The notes below the pieces were generated by a model, which was not told the DNA's origin, did no database searches, and was given only the letters and a program-made list of their open reading frames with translations. From Streptococcus sp. Marseille-Q6470 (GTDB lineage Bacteria; Bacillota; Bacilli; Lactobacillales; Streptococcaceae), in NCBI RefSeq assembly GCF_946902905.1, contig NZ_OX336385.1:310001-374000 (forward strand): a stretch of DNA of 64,000 bases. The letters run 5' to 3'. A program made the position numbers and the translations under genes. This document shows positions 1 through 9,745 of this stretch, one piece after another (the first letter of the stretch is position 1; each line of letters begins with the position of its first letter).

Positions 1-2732
1 ATGCTATTTTAGAAAACAAGGTAACTAGTGATTTTAGCAAAATTGCTCTAGTTATTGATGGTTTTACTCGTTTTTCTGCAGAAGAGGAACACCTAGTGGA
101 TTTGCTTCATCGTAAGGGTGTAGAGATTATTATTGGCGTATATGCGACTAAGAAAGCCTATACTAGCCCCTTTAGTGAAGGCAATCTCTATCAAGCCAGT
201 GTTGAGTTTCTACGTTATTTAGCTTTTAAATATCAGACCAAGGCAGAAGATGCATGTCAGGAACATGAAAAGCTGGATGCTTTTGCCAAAGCTTCAAGAC
301 TTCTCGAAAGTGCTTATGATTATTCTGAAGTTAGCATTGATGTGGATGATAAGGATAGAAAAGACTTGCAAATCTGGTCTTGTCTGACACAAAAAGAAGA
401 GCTAGAGCTCGTTGCTCGTAGTATTCGCCAGAAATTGCACCAAGAAGCTGAACTAAGCTACAAAAATTTTCGTATCTTACTAGGAGACGTTGAGTCTTAT
501 AAACTGTCCTTGCAGACTATTTTTAATCAATATCAGATTCCTTTCTATCTGGGTAGGAGTGAGTCAATGTCTCATCATCCTTTGACTCAATTTGTTGAAT
601 CCGTGGGACGTCTCAAACGATACTATTTCCGTCAGGAAGATTTGATAAATCTCTTACGAACTGGCTTATATACTGACATTACACAAGAAGAAATCGACAG
701 CTTTGAACAATATATCCGCTATCTAGGCATTGATGGTCTTTCGAACTTTAAACAAGAATTTACAAAAAACCATCATGGGAAATTTGATTTAGAAAAATTA
801 AACGAGCTTCGTGTCCGTGTTCTAAATCCACTAGAAACCTTATTATCTAGTCGTAAGCAAAAGTCTGAAAATATCCTTACAAAATGGAATAACTTTTTGA
901 AGGATGCATCTGTGACCAAGCAATTACAATCCTTATCTGAAACGATGGAAGTGGCAGAGCAAGAAAGACAAGAGGAGGTCTGGAAAGCCTTTTGCCATGT
1001 AATGGAGCAATTTGCTACCGTATTTGAAGGTTTTCAGGTTGCTTTAGATGATTTCTTGGCTCTCCTTCATTCAGGGATGTCCTTATCAAATTATCGAACA
1101 ATCCCAGCAACAGTAGATACTGTTCTGGTGCAAAGTTATGATTTGATTGCGCCCTTGACTTCTGATTACATCTATGCTCTTGGCTTAACTCAAGACAACT
1201 TACCTAAAATTACTCAAAATACTAGTCTTTTAAGTGATGAAGAAAGAGAAGTTTTAAACCAAGATACTGAAGATGGCTCTCAATTATTGATTGCTAGCCA
1301 TGAAAATCTTAAGAAGAATCGCTATACTATGCTTTCTTTGCTAAACTCTGCTAAGAAGCAATTGGTCTTATCAGCGCCAACTTTACTTAATGAAAACGAG
1401 AGTAAAGAGTCAGTATATCTAAAAGAATTGCAGGATTTTGGTTTTAGCAAGATTGAAAAGAGAATCGATCGAAGAAACCTATTAAAGGATGATATTGGTT
1501 CTTATCACAGTCTGTTGTCTAGTCTTGTTGCTTATCACCAGCAAGGTGAGACGGATACAAGTGAGCAAGACTTAACCTTTATCAAGGTTTTAGCTCGTGT
1601 TATGGGAAGAAAATTAGAAGATCAAGGTCTTGATAATCCTGTTCTACCGACAAGTCCCAAAAGTAAGACCTTAGCTGCGGAAACTTTAGAAGCCTTGTAT
1701 CCTCAAGATCAAGATTTTTATCTATCGACTTCAGGATTAACAGAGTTTTATCGAAACGAATACAGTTATTACCTTCGTTATGTCTTAGGATTGCAGGAGG
1801 AATTACGTCTGCGACCTGATGCTCGAAGTCACGGGAATTTCTTGCATCGTATTTTTGAACGAGCCATGAAACTTCCTGCCGATACATCTTTTGATCGTCG
1901 CTTAGAACAAGCAATCTCTGAAACCAGCCAAGAGCGCGAGTTTCAAGCTATTTATCAGGAAAGTTTGGAAGCCCAATTAAGCAAGGAAGTCCTCTTGGAT
2001 GTTGCACGCGCTACAGGACACATTTTGCGTCACAATTCTGAAATTGAAACCATTCAGGAAGAAGCAGTCTTTGGTGGCAAGGAACAAGCTTTTGTTCAGT
2101 TAGATAATGGCAGAAATGTCTATGTCCGTGGTAAAGTTGACCGCATCGACCGCTTGAAGACCAGTGATGCTATAGGTGTTGTCGATTACAAATCATCTCT
2201 AACTCAGTTTAACTTCCCTCTTTTTTATAACGGCCTGAACTCGCAATTACCGACCTACCTAGCAGCGCTTAAAAAAGAAGGAAATAGAGACTTTTTTGGT
2301 GCTATGTATTTAGAGATGGCGGAGCCAGTTCAGTCTTTACAAGCTGTTAAAACTCTTTCAAAGGCTTTAGCAGAAACAACTAAGACTATGAAGTATCAAG
2401 GGTTATTTCTTGAAAAAGAGATAAAGAACCTTGGGGAACTATATAATAAAAACAAGACCTATCAGTTGTCTGATGAGGAATTCCAGTTATTGCTGGACTA
2501 TAACGCCCTTATCTATAAGAAGGCGGCAGAGAAGATTTTATCTGGTAGTTTTGCTATCAATCCTTACACAGAAGACGGCAGAAGTATTGCCCCATATGTT
2601 CAACAATATCAAGCCATTACAGGTTTTGAAGCCAATTACCATCTAGGGCAAGCTAGATTGCTAGATAAGGTGGCTAAGAGCAATGATAAGGAAGCATGGT
2701 TTAATAAAATTAGAGAGGAGTTGGAGCGATGA
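1..2732 (+). CDS. rexB: RexB, ATP-dependent nuclease subunit B (5' partial)
   Basis: This is the AddB-like subunit of the RexAB helicase/nuclease, which processes double-strand DNA ends for RecA-dependent repair in the cytoplasm. The reading frame is open from base 3, so the gene starts upstream of the window; a GTG at 96 is internal, not the start. About 909 codons are visible, against roughly 1,090 residues for streptococcal RexB as I remember it. The RecB-family nuclease motif is visible near the C-terminus (GKVDRID, then VVDYKSS, Asp at about visible codon 728, then LPTYL). The cysteines that hold the 4Fe-4S cluster in Bacillus AddB are not present at the corresponding places ([11 protein letters not shown] and the C-terminal tail), as expected for the type 2 RexB group. 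It overlaps rexA by 4 bp (ATGA), so the two are translationally coupled. Confidence 0.95.
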   Translation, partial: AILENKVTSDFSKIALVIDGFTRFSAEEEHLVDLLHRKGVEIIIGVYATKKAYTSPFSEGNLYQASVEFLRYLAFKYQTKAEDACQEHEKLDAFAKASRLLESAYDYSEVSIDVDDKDRKDLQIWSCLTQKEELELVARSIRQKLHQEAELSYKNFRILLGDVESYKLSLQTIFNQYQIPFYLGRSESMSHHPLTQFVESVGRLKRYYFRQEDLINLLRTGLYTDITQEEIDSFEQYIRYLGIDGLSNFKQEFTKNHHGKFDLEKLNELRVRVLNPLETLLSSRKQKSENILTKWNNFLKDASVTKQLQSLSETMEVAEQERQEEVWKAFCHVMEQFATVFEGFQVALDDFLALLHSGMSLSNYRTIPATVDTVLVQSYDLIAPLTSDYIYALGLTQDNLPKITQNTSLLSDEEREVLNQDTEDGSQLLIASHENLKKNRYTMLSLLNSAKKQLVLSAPTLLNENESKESVYLKELQDFGFSKIEKRIDRRNLLKDDIGSYHSLLSSLVAYHQQGETDTSEQDLTFIKVLARVMGRKLEDQGLDNPVLPTSPKSKTLAAETLEALYPQDQDFYLSTSGLTEFYRNEYSYYLRYVLGLQEELRLRPDARSHGNFLHRIFERAMKLPADTSFDRRLEQAISETSQEREFQAIYQESLEAQLSKEVLLDVARATGHILRHNSEIETIQEEAVFGGKEQAFVQLDNGRNVYVRGKVDRIDRLKTSDAIGVVDYKSSLTQFNFPLFYNGLNSQLPTYLAALKKEGNRDFFGAMYLEMAEPVQSLQAVKTLSKALAETTKTMKYQGLFLEKEIKNLGELYNKNKTYQLSDEEFQLLLDYNALIYKKAAEKILSGSFAINPYTEDGRSIAPYVQQYQAITGFEANYHLGQARLLDKVAKSNDKEAWFNKIREELER

Positions 2733-5700
2733 AATTTTTATCCCAAGAAGAGATTGAAAAGTTGCAAGTAGCAGAAGCGAATTCTGATAAGAAGCCTAAG
2801 AAAACTGCCGAGCAAATTCAAGCTATTTACAGTTCTGGTCAAAACATTCTGGTTTCAGCATCAGCTGGCTCAGGAAAAACCTTTGTCATGGCTGAACGAA
2901 TTCTTGATCAACTAGCGCGTGGTGTAGAAATTCGCCAACTCTTTATCTCAACCTTTACGGTAAAGGCAGCAACCGAGTTAAAAGAACGCTTGGAAAAGAA
3001 AATCAGCCAACAAATCCAAGAGACTCAAGATATGGAGCTAAAAAAGCATCTTGGAAGACAATTAGCTGATTTACCAAACGCTGCTATTGGAACTATGGAC
3101 TCTTTTACTCAGAAGTTCCTGGCTAAACATGGTTATCTGATTGACCTCGCCCCAAACTTTCGGATTCTTGAGAATGAAAGTGAGCAACTCCTCTTAAAGA
3201 ATGATGTGTTTCGACAAGTTTTCGAAACTCACTACCAAGGTAAGGAACAAGAACAGTTTAGTCAGTTGGTCAAGAACTTTGCGGGTAAAAGTAAGGATGC
3301 ACGTGGATTGCGTAAACAGGTCTATATGATTTATGACTTTTTGCAATCTACAAGTAATCCTCAGGCTTGGCTACAGGAATCTTTCTTAAAAGGATTCGAA
3401 AAGGCCGATTTTACAAGTTCTAAAGAAAATCTGGCTCAAGACATTCAGCAAAGACTTTGGGATTTGGAAAGTTTCTTCCGTTATCATTTAGAGAATGATG
3501 CCAAGGAATTTGGGAAAGCAGCCTACCTAGAATCTGTCCAACAAGTTCTTGGTGAAATTGGAGCTTTAACGCCTGAATCAACTTTTAAACAATACCAAGA
3601 GGTTTTAGAGCGAGTTGTGGGTATTTCTAAGGATAAGGGTGGCCGTGCTCTTACAAATGCTAGTCGTAAGGCTGAAGTCCAAGCTCTAAAAGAAGCATAC
3701 AACCAAGAGAGAAAAGTTAAATTTGAAAAGTTAATTGCACTAAATGACCAAATGACTTTATTGAAATTCCAGGAAGATTATCATCAAGAGTCTTGGGACT
3801 TGGCAAAGACTTTCCAAGTCTTCATGAGTGATTTTGTTTCAGCTTATCGAAAGCGTAAACGTGAAGAAAATGCCTTCGAATTTGCTGATATTAGCCACTA
3901 TACCATTGAGATATTGGAAAACTTCCCTCAGGTGCGACAAGAGTATCAGGAACGCTTCCACGAAGTCATGGTCGATGAGTACCAAGATACCAACCATATC
4001 CAGGAAAGAATGTTGGAACTCCTCTCAAACGGCTACAATCGTTTTATGGTGGGCGATATTAAGCAGTCTATTTATCGTTTCAGACAAGCAGATCCACAAA
4101 TCTTCAACGAAAAATTCCACAGCTTTGCTCAAGATAGCAAAGAAGGTCAATTAATACTGCTTAAGGAAAACTTCCGTAGTAGTTCAGAAGTTTTAGATGC
4201 CACTAATGATGTCTTTATGCATCTCATGGATGAAGAAGTTGGAGAGATTTCTTATGACGGCATGCATCAACTTGTTTTCGGAAATACTGATTTACACCCA
4301 GATCCTGAAAACAAGGCAGAAGTCCTCTTGTATGATAAGGATGTTGATGGTGATTCTACGGAAGAGGAAGAGTTTTCGACTAACAAACTGACTGGTGAAA
4401 TGCGAATGGTCATTAAGGAGATATTGCATCTTCATCATGATAAAGGTGTCCCTTTCAATGACATTGCTCTATTAACTGCTAGCAGAAGCCGCAATGATCA
4501 AGTTTTACTTGCCTTGTCAGAATATGGGATACCAGTTAAAACGGATGACGCTCTAAACAATTATTTGCAATCTTTAGAAGTGCAGGTTATGTTGGATACT
4601 CTTCGTGTCATCCATAATCCTCTGCAAGACTTTGCTTTAGTAGCTCTCATGAAGTCTCCTATGTTTAGCTTTGATGAAGATGAATTGGCTCGTCTAGCTC
4701 TTCAAAATTCTGAGGATAAGGTTCAAGAGAACTTTTATGAAAAAATAGTCAATGCTCAAGCCCAAACTAGTCCTCAAAAGGATTTGATAACATCTGAACT
4801 CCATAAAAAACTCAAGCTTTTCATGGAAACTGTTAATTCTTGGCGTTTATATTCCAAAACACATTCACTTTATGACCTTATTTGGAAAATTTATAGCGAA
4901 CGTTTCTACTATGATTATGTTGGTGCTTTGCCAAATGGTCAGGCTAGACAGGCCAACCTCTACGCTCTAGCTCTACGAGCTGACCAGTTTGAAAAGAGTA
5001 ATTTTAAAGGTTTATCTCGTTTCATTGCTATGATTGATCAAGTCTTAGAGGCTAAGCATGACCTTGCTAGTGTCGCTGTAGCTCCACCTAAGGATGCTGT
5101 TGAGCTGATGAGTATTCATAAGAGTAAGGGGCTTGAGTTCCCTTATGTCTTTATTCTCAATATTGATCAGCAATTTAACAAGCAAGATTCTATGTCTGAA
5201 GTGATCCTAAGTCGAAAAAACGGCCTTGGTCTTAAGTACGTAGCTAGAGTCGCTACAAATGCAAAAGAGGAATATCTTCCATCTACTATTAAGTTATCCA
5301 TCCCAAGCTTGACTTATAGTCAAAATGAGGAGGAGCTCCAATTAGCAAGCTATTCTGAACTCATGCGTTTACTTTATGTAGCCATGACGCGCGCTGAGAA
5401 AAAGCTCTATCTAGTCGGAAAGGGATCTCGAGAAAAGTTGGAGTCTAAAGAATATCCGACAAATGGGCAAGGTCTCCTAACTCGTCAAACCAGGTTAGAT
5501 GCTCAAAATTTCCAGGACTGGATTTGGGCCATCTATCAAGCCTTTTCTAAAGAGAACTTACACTTTAGTGTTCGTTTCGAGGGTGAAGAACAACTAACAG
5601 AAGAAGCTATCGGTAAATTGGAAACTAAAAGCCAGCTCCAAGATCTTTCTCAGGCAAGCAACCGTCAGTCTGATACCATTAAGGAAGCTTTACAAATGCT

Positions 5701-6379
5701 GAAAGAAGTGGAAGTGTACAATGAAATCCACAGAGCTGCGATTAATCTTCCGAGTGTTCAGACCCCAAGCCAGATTAAGAAGTTTTATGAACCAGTCATG
5801 GATATGGAAGGTGTAGTAGTAGCTGGTCAATCTAAACCAAAAAAAACTATGATTCAGTTTGAACTTCCAGACTTCTCCAAGACAGAAAAAGTCACTGGAG
5901 CTGAAATCGGTAGTGCCACCCATGAACTCATGCAACGAATCAACCTTTCTCAGAAGCCAAGTTTAGAAACTCTAGCAGAAGCCTTAGAACAGGTGCAAGC
6001 GAGCTCAGCGGTTAAAGAAAAAGTAAATCTAGAAAAAATCTTGTCTTTCTTTGATACAGATCTTGGCCAAGTGATTCTTGCAAACCAAGATAAACTTTAT
6101 CGAGAACAACCTTTCTCAATGTTAAAACGAGATGATAAGAGTCAGGAAGACTTTGTCGTCCGTGGAATCTTAGATGGTTATCTGCTCTATGAAGATAAGA
6201 TTATTCTCTTTGACTACAAGACGGACCATTATGAGCATGCTGGTCAGCTCGTTGAACGATATAGAGGACAATTAGAACTCTATGCAGAAGCCTTATCCCG
6301 TTCTTATGAGATAGATAAGATTGAAAAATATCTGATTTTGCTAGGCAAAGATATGGTTGAAATAGTAGAAGTTAACTAA
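2729..6379 (+). CDS. rexA: RexA, ATP-dependent helicase/nuclease subunit A
   Basis: This is the UvrD/RecB-type helicase with a C-terminal nuclease, partner of RexB in double-strand break repair. The 1,216 residues match the usual AddA/RexA length. The Walker A motif SASAGSGKT is at residues 43-51 and the Walker B DEYQD at about 416-420. Other helicase motifs ([36 protein letters not shown]) follow in order. The nuclease motif FDYKTD is near residue 1162, preceded by GILDGYL. The ATG overlaps the rexB stop. An intrinsic terminator follows directly, so the operon ends here. Confidence 0.97.
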   Translation: MKFLSQEEIEKLQVAEANSDKKPKKTAEQIQAIYSSGQNILVSASAGSGKTFVMAERILDQLARGVEIRQLFISTFTVKAATELKERLEKKISQQIQETQDMELKKHLGRQLADLPNAAIGTMDSFTQKFLAKHGYLIDLAPNFRILENESEQLLLKNDVFRQVFETHYQGKEQEQFSQLVKNFAGKSKDARGLRKQVYMIYDFLQSTSNPQAWLQESFLKGFEKADFTSSKENLAQDIQQRLWDLESFFRYHLENDAKEFGKAAYLESVQQVLGEIGALTPESTFKQYQEVLERVVGISKDKGGRALTNASRKAEVQALKEAYNQERKVKFEKLIALNDQMTLLKFQEDYHQESWDLAKTFQVFMSDFVSAYRKRKREENAFEFADISHYTIEILENFPQVRQEYQERFHEVMVDEYQDTNHIQERMLELLSNGYNRFMVGDIKQSIYRFRQADPQIFNEKFHSFAQDSKEGQLILLKENFRSSSEVLDATNDVFMHLMDEEVGEISYDGMHQLVFGNTDLHPDPENKAEVLLYDKDVDGDSTEEEEFSTNKLTGEMRMVIKEILHLHHDKGVPFNDIALLTASRSRNDQVLLALSEYGIPVKTDDALNNYLQSLEVQVMLDTLRVIHNPLQDFALVALMKSPMFSFDEDELARLALQNSEDKVQENFYEKIVNAQAQTSPQKDLITSELHKKLKLFMETVNSWRLYSKTHSLYDLIWKIYSERFYYDYVGALPNGQARQANLYALALRADQFEKSNFKGLSRFIAMIDQVLEAKHDLASVAVAPPKDAVELMSIHKSKGLEFPYVFILNIDQQFNKQDSMSEVILSRKNGLGLKYVARVATNAKEEYLPSTIKLSIPSLTYSQNEEELQLASYSELMRLLYVAMTRAEKKLYLVGKGSREKLESKEYPTNGQGLLTRQTRLDAQNFQDWIWAIYQAFSKENLHFSVRFEGEEQLTEEAIGKLETKSQLQDLSQASNRQSDTIKEALQMLKEVEVYNEIHRAAINLPSVQTPSQIKKFYEPVMDMEGVVVAGQSKPKKTMIQFELPDFSKTEKVTGAEIGSATHELMQRINLSQKPSLETLAEALEQVQASSAVKEKVNLEKILSFFDTDLGQVILANQDKLYREQPFSMLKRDDKSQEDFVVRGILDGYLLYEDKIILFDYKTDHYEHAGQLVERYRGQLELYAEALSRSYEIDKIEKYLILLGKDMVEIVEVN

Positions 6380-6387
6380 TCTTGTAT

Positions 6388-6420
6388 AAACTATTGCCTT
6401 CCTTGGCAGTAGTTTTTATT
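6388..6420 (+). terminator. Intrinsic terminator after rexBA
   Basis: An 11-bp stem (AAACTATTGCC with GGCAGTAGTTT, one G-T pair) has a 6-nt loop and a T-rich 3' side. It sits 9 bp after the rexA stop. Confidence 0.85.
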
Positions 6421-6432
6421 TATTTTCAGTTA

Positions 6433-6441
6433 TGGTATACT
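6433..6441 (+). promoter_or_regulatory. Extended -10 promoter of the YkgJ-type gene
   Basis: TGGTATACT is a TGn-extended -10 located 28 bp before the start codon of the next gene. No convincing -35 is visible, as is usual for extended -10 promoters in streptococci. Confidence 0.55.
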
Positions 6442-6469
6442 AGTTTCAGAAAAGGATGTAAAAGAATCT

Positions 6470-6967
6470 ATGCCAAAAGAAATCGATATCGAATACTATC
6501 ACCAATTAGCTTTACAAAAGCAAAAAGAGCATCGTAAATTTCTTGGAAATCTGAAAAAGAAAGCTCCAAAAAACCTAGATAAGATTGCGCTGGAGATTCA
6601 CCAGGAAGTTTTTGAAGAAATTGATTGTACAGCCTGTGCAAACTGTTGCAAGAGCCTTGGACCAGACTTTAAAGAAGAAGATATCACACGCATTGCCAAA
6701 TACTTTAAAATGAAATTACCTGCTTTTGAAGCCGAGTTTCTCCAAGTTGATGAAGACGGTGATAAGGTCTTTAAGTCAATGCCTTGTCCCTTCTTAGGTG
6801 GCGATAATCTCTGTTCCATCTATGATGTCCGTCCCAAGGCTTGTAGAGAATTTCCACATACCGACCGTAAAAAGATTTATCAAATCAATAATCTGACTAT
6901 CAAAAATACTTTAACTTGTCCCGCAGCCTATCTCTTTGTCGAGAAATTAAGAGAAAAAATAGAGTAA
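6470..6967 (+). CDS. YkgJ-family cysteine-cluster protein
   Basis: This 165-residue protein belongs to the zinc/iron-chelating YkgJ family (formerly UPF0153). Eight cysteines are arranged as CxxCxxCC (C53, C56, C59, C60) followed by C106, C115, C125 and C150, the pattern expected for a metal or Fe-S site. The biochemical role of the family is not established; a metal-binding or metal-handling function is inferred from the cysteines only. It is a single-gene unit between two terminators. From memory, pneumococcus also carries this gene directly after rexA. Confidence 0.85.
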   Translation: MPKEIDIEYYHQLALQKQKEHRKFLGNLKKKAPKNLDKIALEIHQEVFEEIDCTACANCCKSLGPDFKEEDITRIAKYFKMKLPAFEAEFLQVDEDGDKVFKSMPCPFLGGDNLCSIYDVRPKACREFPHTDRKKIYQINNLTIKNTLTCPAAYLFVEKLREKIE

Positions 6968-6991
6968 ATCTCCTCTTTTATAATAAATTTT

Positions 6992-7026
6992 ATCCTCAAG
7001 TAGACTTGCTAGTTGAGGATTTTTTG
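6992..7026 (+). terminator. Intrinsic terminator after the YkgJ-type gene
   Basis: A 12-bp imperfect stem (ATCCTCAA...TTGAGGAT with one inner mismatch) is followed by TTTTT. Confidence 0.8.
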
Positions 7027-7078
7027 TATATTTATTAACCTTGATTATTTTTGCTGGCTAGAGAAATCTTGTCCTTAT

Positions 7079-7106
7079 CTTAAAGTTTCTTTAAATTTAT
7101 CTTAAA
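7079..7106 (+). promoter_or_regulatory. Three hexamers at 11-bp spacing, CiaR-box-like
   Basis: On the minus strand the region reads TTTAAG-N5-TTTAAA-N5-TTTAAG (hexamers at 7101-7106, 7090-7095 and 7079-7084). The CiaR response-regulator box of pneumococcus is TTTAAG-N5-TTTAAG, so this is one and a half to two overlapping boxes in reverse orientation. A lone forward TTTAAG lies at 7127-7132. The sites sit 70-100 bp upstream of the glycosyltransferase start, near a possible -10 (TATAGT, 7143-7148). CiaR control is inferred from the motif only. Confidence 0.45.
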
Positions 7107-7178
7107 GAAAACTGATATAAGGTATCTTTAAGCGATATTCTGTATAGTTATTCCAATATCAAAGAAAGAGGTATCGAT

Positions 7179-8222
7179 ATGAACTATATAGTCATTCCAG
7201 CTTATCAACCAGATAATAAACTTATCAAACTTATCGAAAAAATCCACAAAAAGAGTGATTTTCATATTCTAGTTATCGACGACGGTAGTTCATCAAAGTG
7301 TCAAGATATCTTTGATAAAGCAGAACAATATGCTACGGTGCTCCGTCACCAAGTGAATCAAGGTAAAGGTCAAGCGCTTAAAACAGCCTTTTCTTATATC
7401 AAAGAACAAAACATTTATGGAACTGTCGTAACGGCAGATGCGGATGGGCAACACAAAATTTGGGATATTTTCCGTGCGGCTAACAAAGCTTCTGAAAATC
7501 CTAACAAGCTAATCTTGGGTGTGCGTGCCTTCACAGGTAAGGTTCCACTCCGTAGCCGTTTTGGTAATAGCTTGACAAAAGCACTCTTTAAATTACAAAC
7601 AGGAGTTGGAGTAACAGATACACAAACAGGACTTCGTGCTTTTACAACAAATCTCATTCCTTTTATGTTAAAAATTGAAGGACAACGTTATGAATATGAA
7701 ATGAATATGCTTCTTGAAGCAAGTAAAGAATATCAAATTTTAGAAGTTCCTATTGAGACAGTTTATATCAATGATAATGAGGGTTCACACTTCCGTCCAA
7801 TCAGAGATGGATTAATGATTTATAAAAATATTTTTAAATTTGCCTTGTCATCTCTCAGTAGTTTTGTTGTAGACTACCTTGTTTACGCTATTGCAATCTT
7901 GTTTTTACCAACAGCGCCAACAAGTTTCCGAATTTTCCTAGCTAACGGTCTAGCCCGTGTGACCAGCTCTGTTTTTAACTACTCTACAAATAAAAAACTA
8001 GTCTTTAAAAACGACGATAGCCTTGCCAAGACAGGAATAGGATACTTTGGTTTAGCAGTTGGACTCTTTATGTTAGATACTCTGCTTATTCGTCTATTCT
8101 TTACTGTATTTGGTATTAATCTTCTAATTTCTAAGATTATTGTCGGTATTCTTCTCTTTGTGGTCTCATGGACTGTTCAGAAGAAATTCATCTTTAAAGA
8201 AAGGACATCTACTTTACTATGA
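7179..8222 (+). CDS. Fused GT2 glycosyltransferase and GtrA-like membrane protein
   Basis: The 347-residue protein has two domains. Residues 1 to about 215 are a family 2 glycosyltransferase of the DPM1/GtrB type, with the nucleotide-binding DDGSS motif and a DxD-type TADADGQ. Residues from about 222 onward hold four hydrophobic segments ending in WTVQKKFIFKE, typical of GtrA flippase-like proteins. In Gtr systems the GtrB partner loads a sugar on undecaprenyl phosphate and GtrA is thought to flip it; here both parts are one polypeptide. The next gene overlaps by 4 bp, so they are co-translated. The sugar and the acceptor polymer are unknown. SD GAAAGAGG precedes the ATG. Confidence 0.85.
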   Translation: MNYIVIPAYQPDNKLIKLIEKIHKKSDFHILVIDDGSSSKCQDIFDKAEQYATVLRHQVNQGKGQALKTAFSYIKEQNIYGTVVTADADGQHKIWDIFRAANKASENPNKLILGVRAFTGKVPLRSRFGNSLTKALFKLQTGVGVTDTQTGLRAFTTNLIPFMLKIEGQRYEYEMNMLLEASKEYQILEVPIETVYINDNEGSHFRPIRDGLMIYKNIFKFALSSLSSFVVDYLVYAIAILFLPTAPTSFRIFLANGLARVTSSVFNYSTNKKLVFKNDDSLAKTGIGYFGLAVGLFMLDTLLIRLFFTVFGINLLISKIIVGILLFVVSWTVQKKFIFKERTSTLL

Positions 8223-9130
8223 AATTTTTAAAGAAACCATATGCTTATGCCTCGGTTCTTGGTTTACTCTTGATAGGATCCTTTAGTTACTCAATGTTGA
8301 AAACTTTTGTACTCGCTGAGACTATTTCGACAGTAGCAACAACTAATACAAGTTCCAATACAGCTCAAGCTAGTCAAGCAGCTAAAACAGCAACAGTAAC
8401 TAACTCAAGTTATAAGGACGAGAATATCTCTATCAATTTGACTGAAACGACGGTTAATCATACCCAAGTGTATGTTGCAGATGTTACAGTAAGTTCATCA
8501 GATTATCTGAAAACTGCCTTTGCTCAAAACTCGTTTGGAACAAACGTAACAGCTAAAACATCTGTCACTGCTGCAGATAATGATGCAATTTTAGCAGTAA
8601 ATGGCGACTACTACGGTGCAAACTCTTCGGGTTATGTTATCCGTAATGGAGTTGTCTATCGTGATACTGTCCGTGAAAATTCTAATAATGGTGATTTAGC
8701 CATTTATAAAGATGGTTCTTTCAAGATTATTTACGAGGATCAGATTTCAGCTGAGCAACTAGTCAAAGACGGAGTTATTAATCTCTTAGCTTTTGGCCCT
8801 GCCTTGGTCGAAAATGGTGAAATAGCAGTAGGAAAAAACCAAGAAGTTGGACAAGCTATGGCTTCGAATCCACGTACAGCTATTGGTATTATCGACGAAA
8901 ACCACTACATTATTGTAGTTTCTGACGGACGTACTTCTGAAAGTGAAGGTCTCTCTTTGTACCAGCTAGCTGAAGTTATGAAATCCTATGGTGCAAAAAC
9001 TGCCTACAATCTTGATGGTGGGGGATCCTCTACACTTTACTTCAACGGTCAGGTTATCAATAAACCAACGACTGGAGGAAACAAAATTTCAGAAAGGGCG
9101 GTGAGTGATATTGTCTACATCGGTTATTAA
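8219..9130 (+). CDS. Phosphodiester glycosidase family exported protein
   Basis: The 303-residue protein has an N-terminal hydrophobic anchor or signal (about residues 10-32), a Thr/Ser/Ala-rich linker, then a phosphodiester glycosidase (NAGPA/DUF2233) domain. The signature YNLDGGGSSTLYFNG is near the C-terminus, and AVNGDYYG and NPRTAIGI are also typical. Members hydrolyse or act on sugar-1-phosphodiester bonds; the human relative uncovers mannose-6-phosphate. In a Gram-positive cell surface the natural targets would be phosphodiester-linked polymers such as teichoic acids or capsule (inference). It is co-translated with the glycosyltransferase/GtrA gene, so a joint role in decorating or trimming an envelope glycopolymer is likely. 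Confidence 0.85.
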   Translation: MKFLKKPYAYASVLGLLLIGSFSYSMLKTFVLAETISTVATTNTSSNTAQASQAAKTATVTNSSYKDENISINLTETTVNHTQVYVADVTVSSSDYLKTAFAQNSFGTNVTAKTSVTAADNDAILAVNGDYYGANSSGYVIRNGVVYRDTVRENSNNGDLAIYKDGSFKIIYEDQISAEQLVKDGVINLLAFGPALVENGEIAVGKNQEVGQAMASNPRTAIGIIDENHYIIVVSDGRTSESEGLSLYQLAEVMKSYGAKTAYNLDGGGSSTLYFNGQVINKPTTGGNKISERAVSDIVYIGY

Positions 9131-9530
9131 TCCTAACAAAAAACGGTTTAAAAAAACTGCCATCTCTTATACACTAATTACGATTTTCTTCTTTGCTTTT
9201 TCTAGAATTTATGAAGCATTTAGTTTTGGAGAGACATCTGTTCATATGCACTATTTATTTGCAGTACCTCTTATTGGAGGAATTCTACTAGCAATCTTGC
9301 TCAAAGCTCTTCCTCAATTTTCTCGTATTAGTTTTAATCTATGGAATTCGGCAGTAGCGATTATTACAGCGGGTACACTTTTCCGCGGGATTGTCAATCT
9401 TTCTGGTCGTTCAACCACACTTGATGCACCATACTGGTATGTAGGTATCGGGTTTGTCGTTCTAGCTCTTTTATCAATATCTATAAATCCTATTCGATTG
9501 AAGAAGAATTTCAGAACAACTGAAGTTTAG
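9105..9530 (+). CDS. Small polytopic membrane protein of the glycosylation operon
   Basis: This 141-residue protein has about four hydrophobic segments and a basic N-terminus. The GTG start at 9105 was chosen because AGAAAGG lies 7 nt upstream; it overlaps the glycosidase gene by 26 bp. I do not recognise the family. As the third gene of the operon it could be an accessory membrane subunit for sugar transfer. The operon ends right after it with a strong terminator. Confidence 0.75.
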   Translation: MILSTSVINPNKKRFKKTAISYTLITIFFFAFSRIYEAFSFGETSVHMHYLFAVPLIGGILLAILLKALPQFSRISFNLWNSAVAIITAGTLFRGIVNLSGRSTTLDAPYWYVGIGFVVLALLSISINPIRLKKNFRTTEV

Positions 9531-9539
9531 ATAAATGAT

Positions 9540-9577
9540 AAAAAGTAGTCGTTCAGATATTGTTCGACTACTTTTTG
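9540..9577 (+). terminator. Strong intrinsic terminator of the glycosylation operon
   Basis: AAAAAGTAGTCG pairs perfectly with CGACTACTTTTT across a 13-nt loop. No further gene is seen in the following stretch to 9745. Confidence 0.92.
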
Positions 9578-9662
9578 TTGACTTTTATTTCTAAATTGTT
9601 TTAACAATATTACAACTTTCTTTCTTCTTAAAGACCTTACTTTTATAATTAAAATTATATTG

Positions 9663-9668
9663 TATAAT
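9663..9668 (+). promoter_or_regulatory. -10 element of the choline-binding hydrolase gene
   Basis: A perfect TATAAT lies 78 bp upstream of the ATG. The -35 is weak (CTTTTA at 9640-9645, 17 bp spacer). This implies a 5' UTR of about 70 nt. Confidence 0.5.
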
Positions 9669-9745
9669 AAAGTGGATAAATGTCGTCTTTAAAACGATAA
9701 GTAAGAAGTATAAAATATAGGGAATATAAAATTGAAAGGTTAAAA

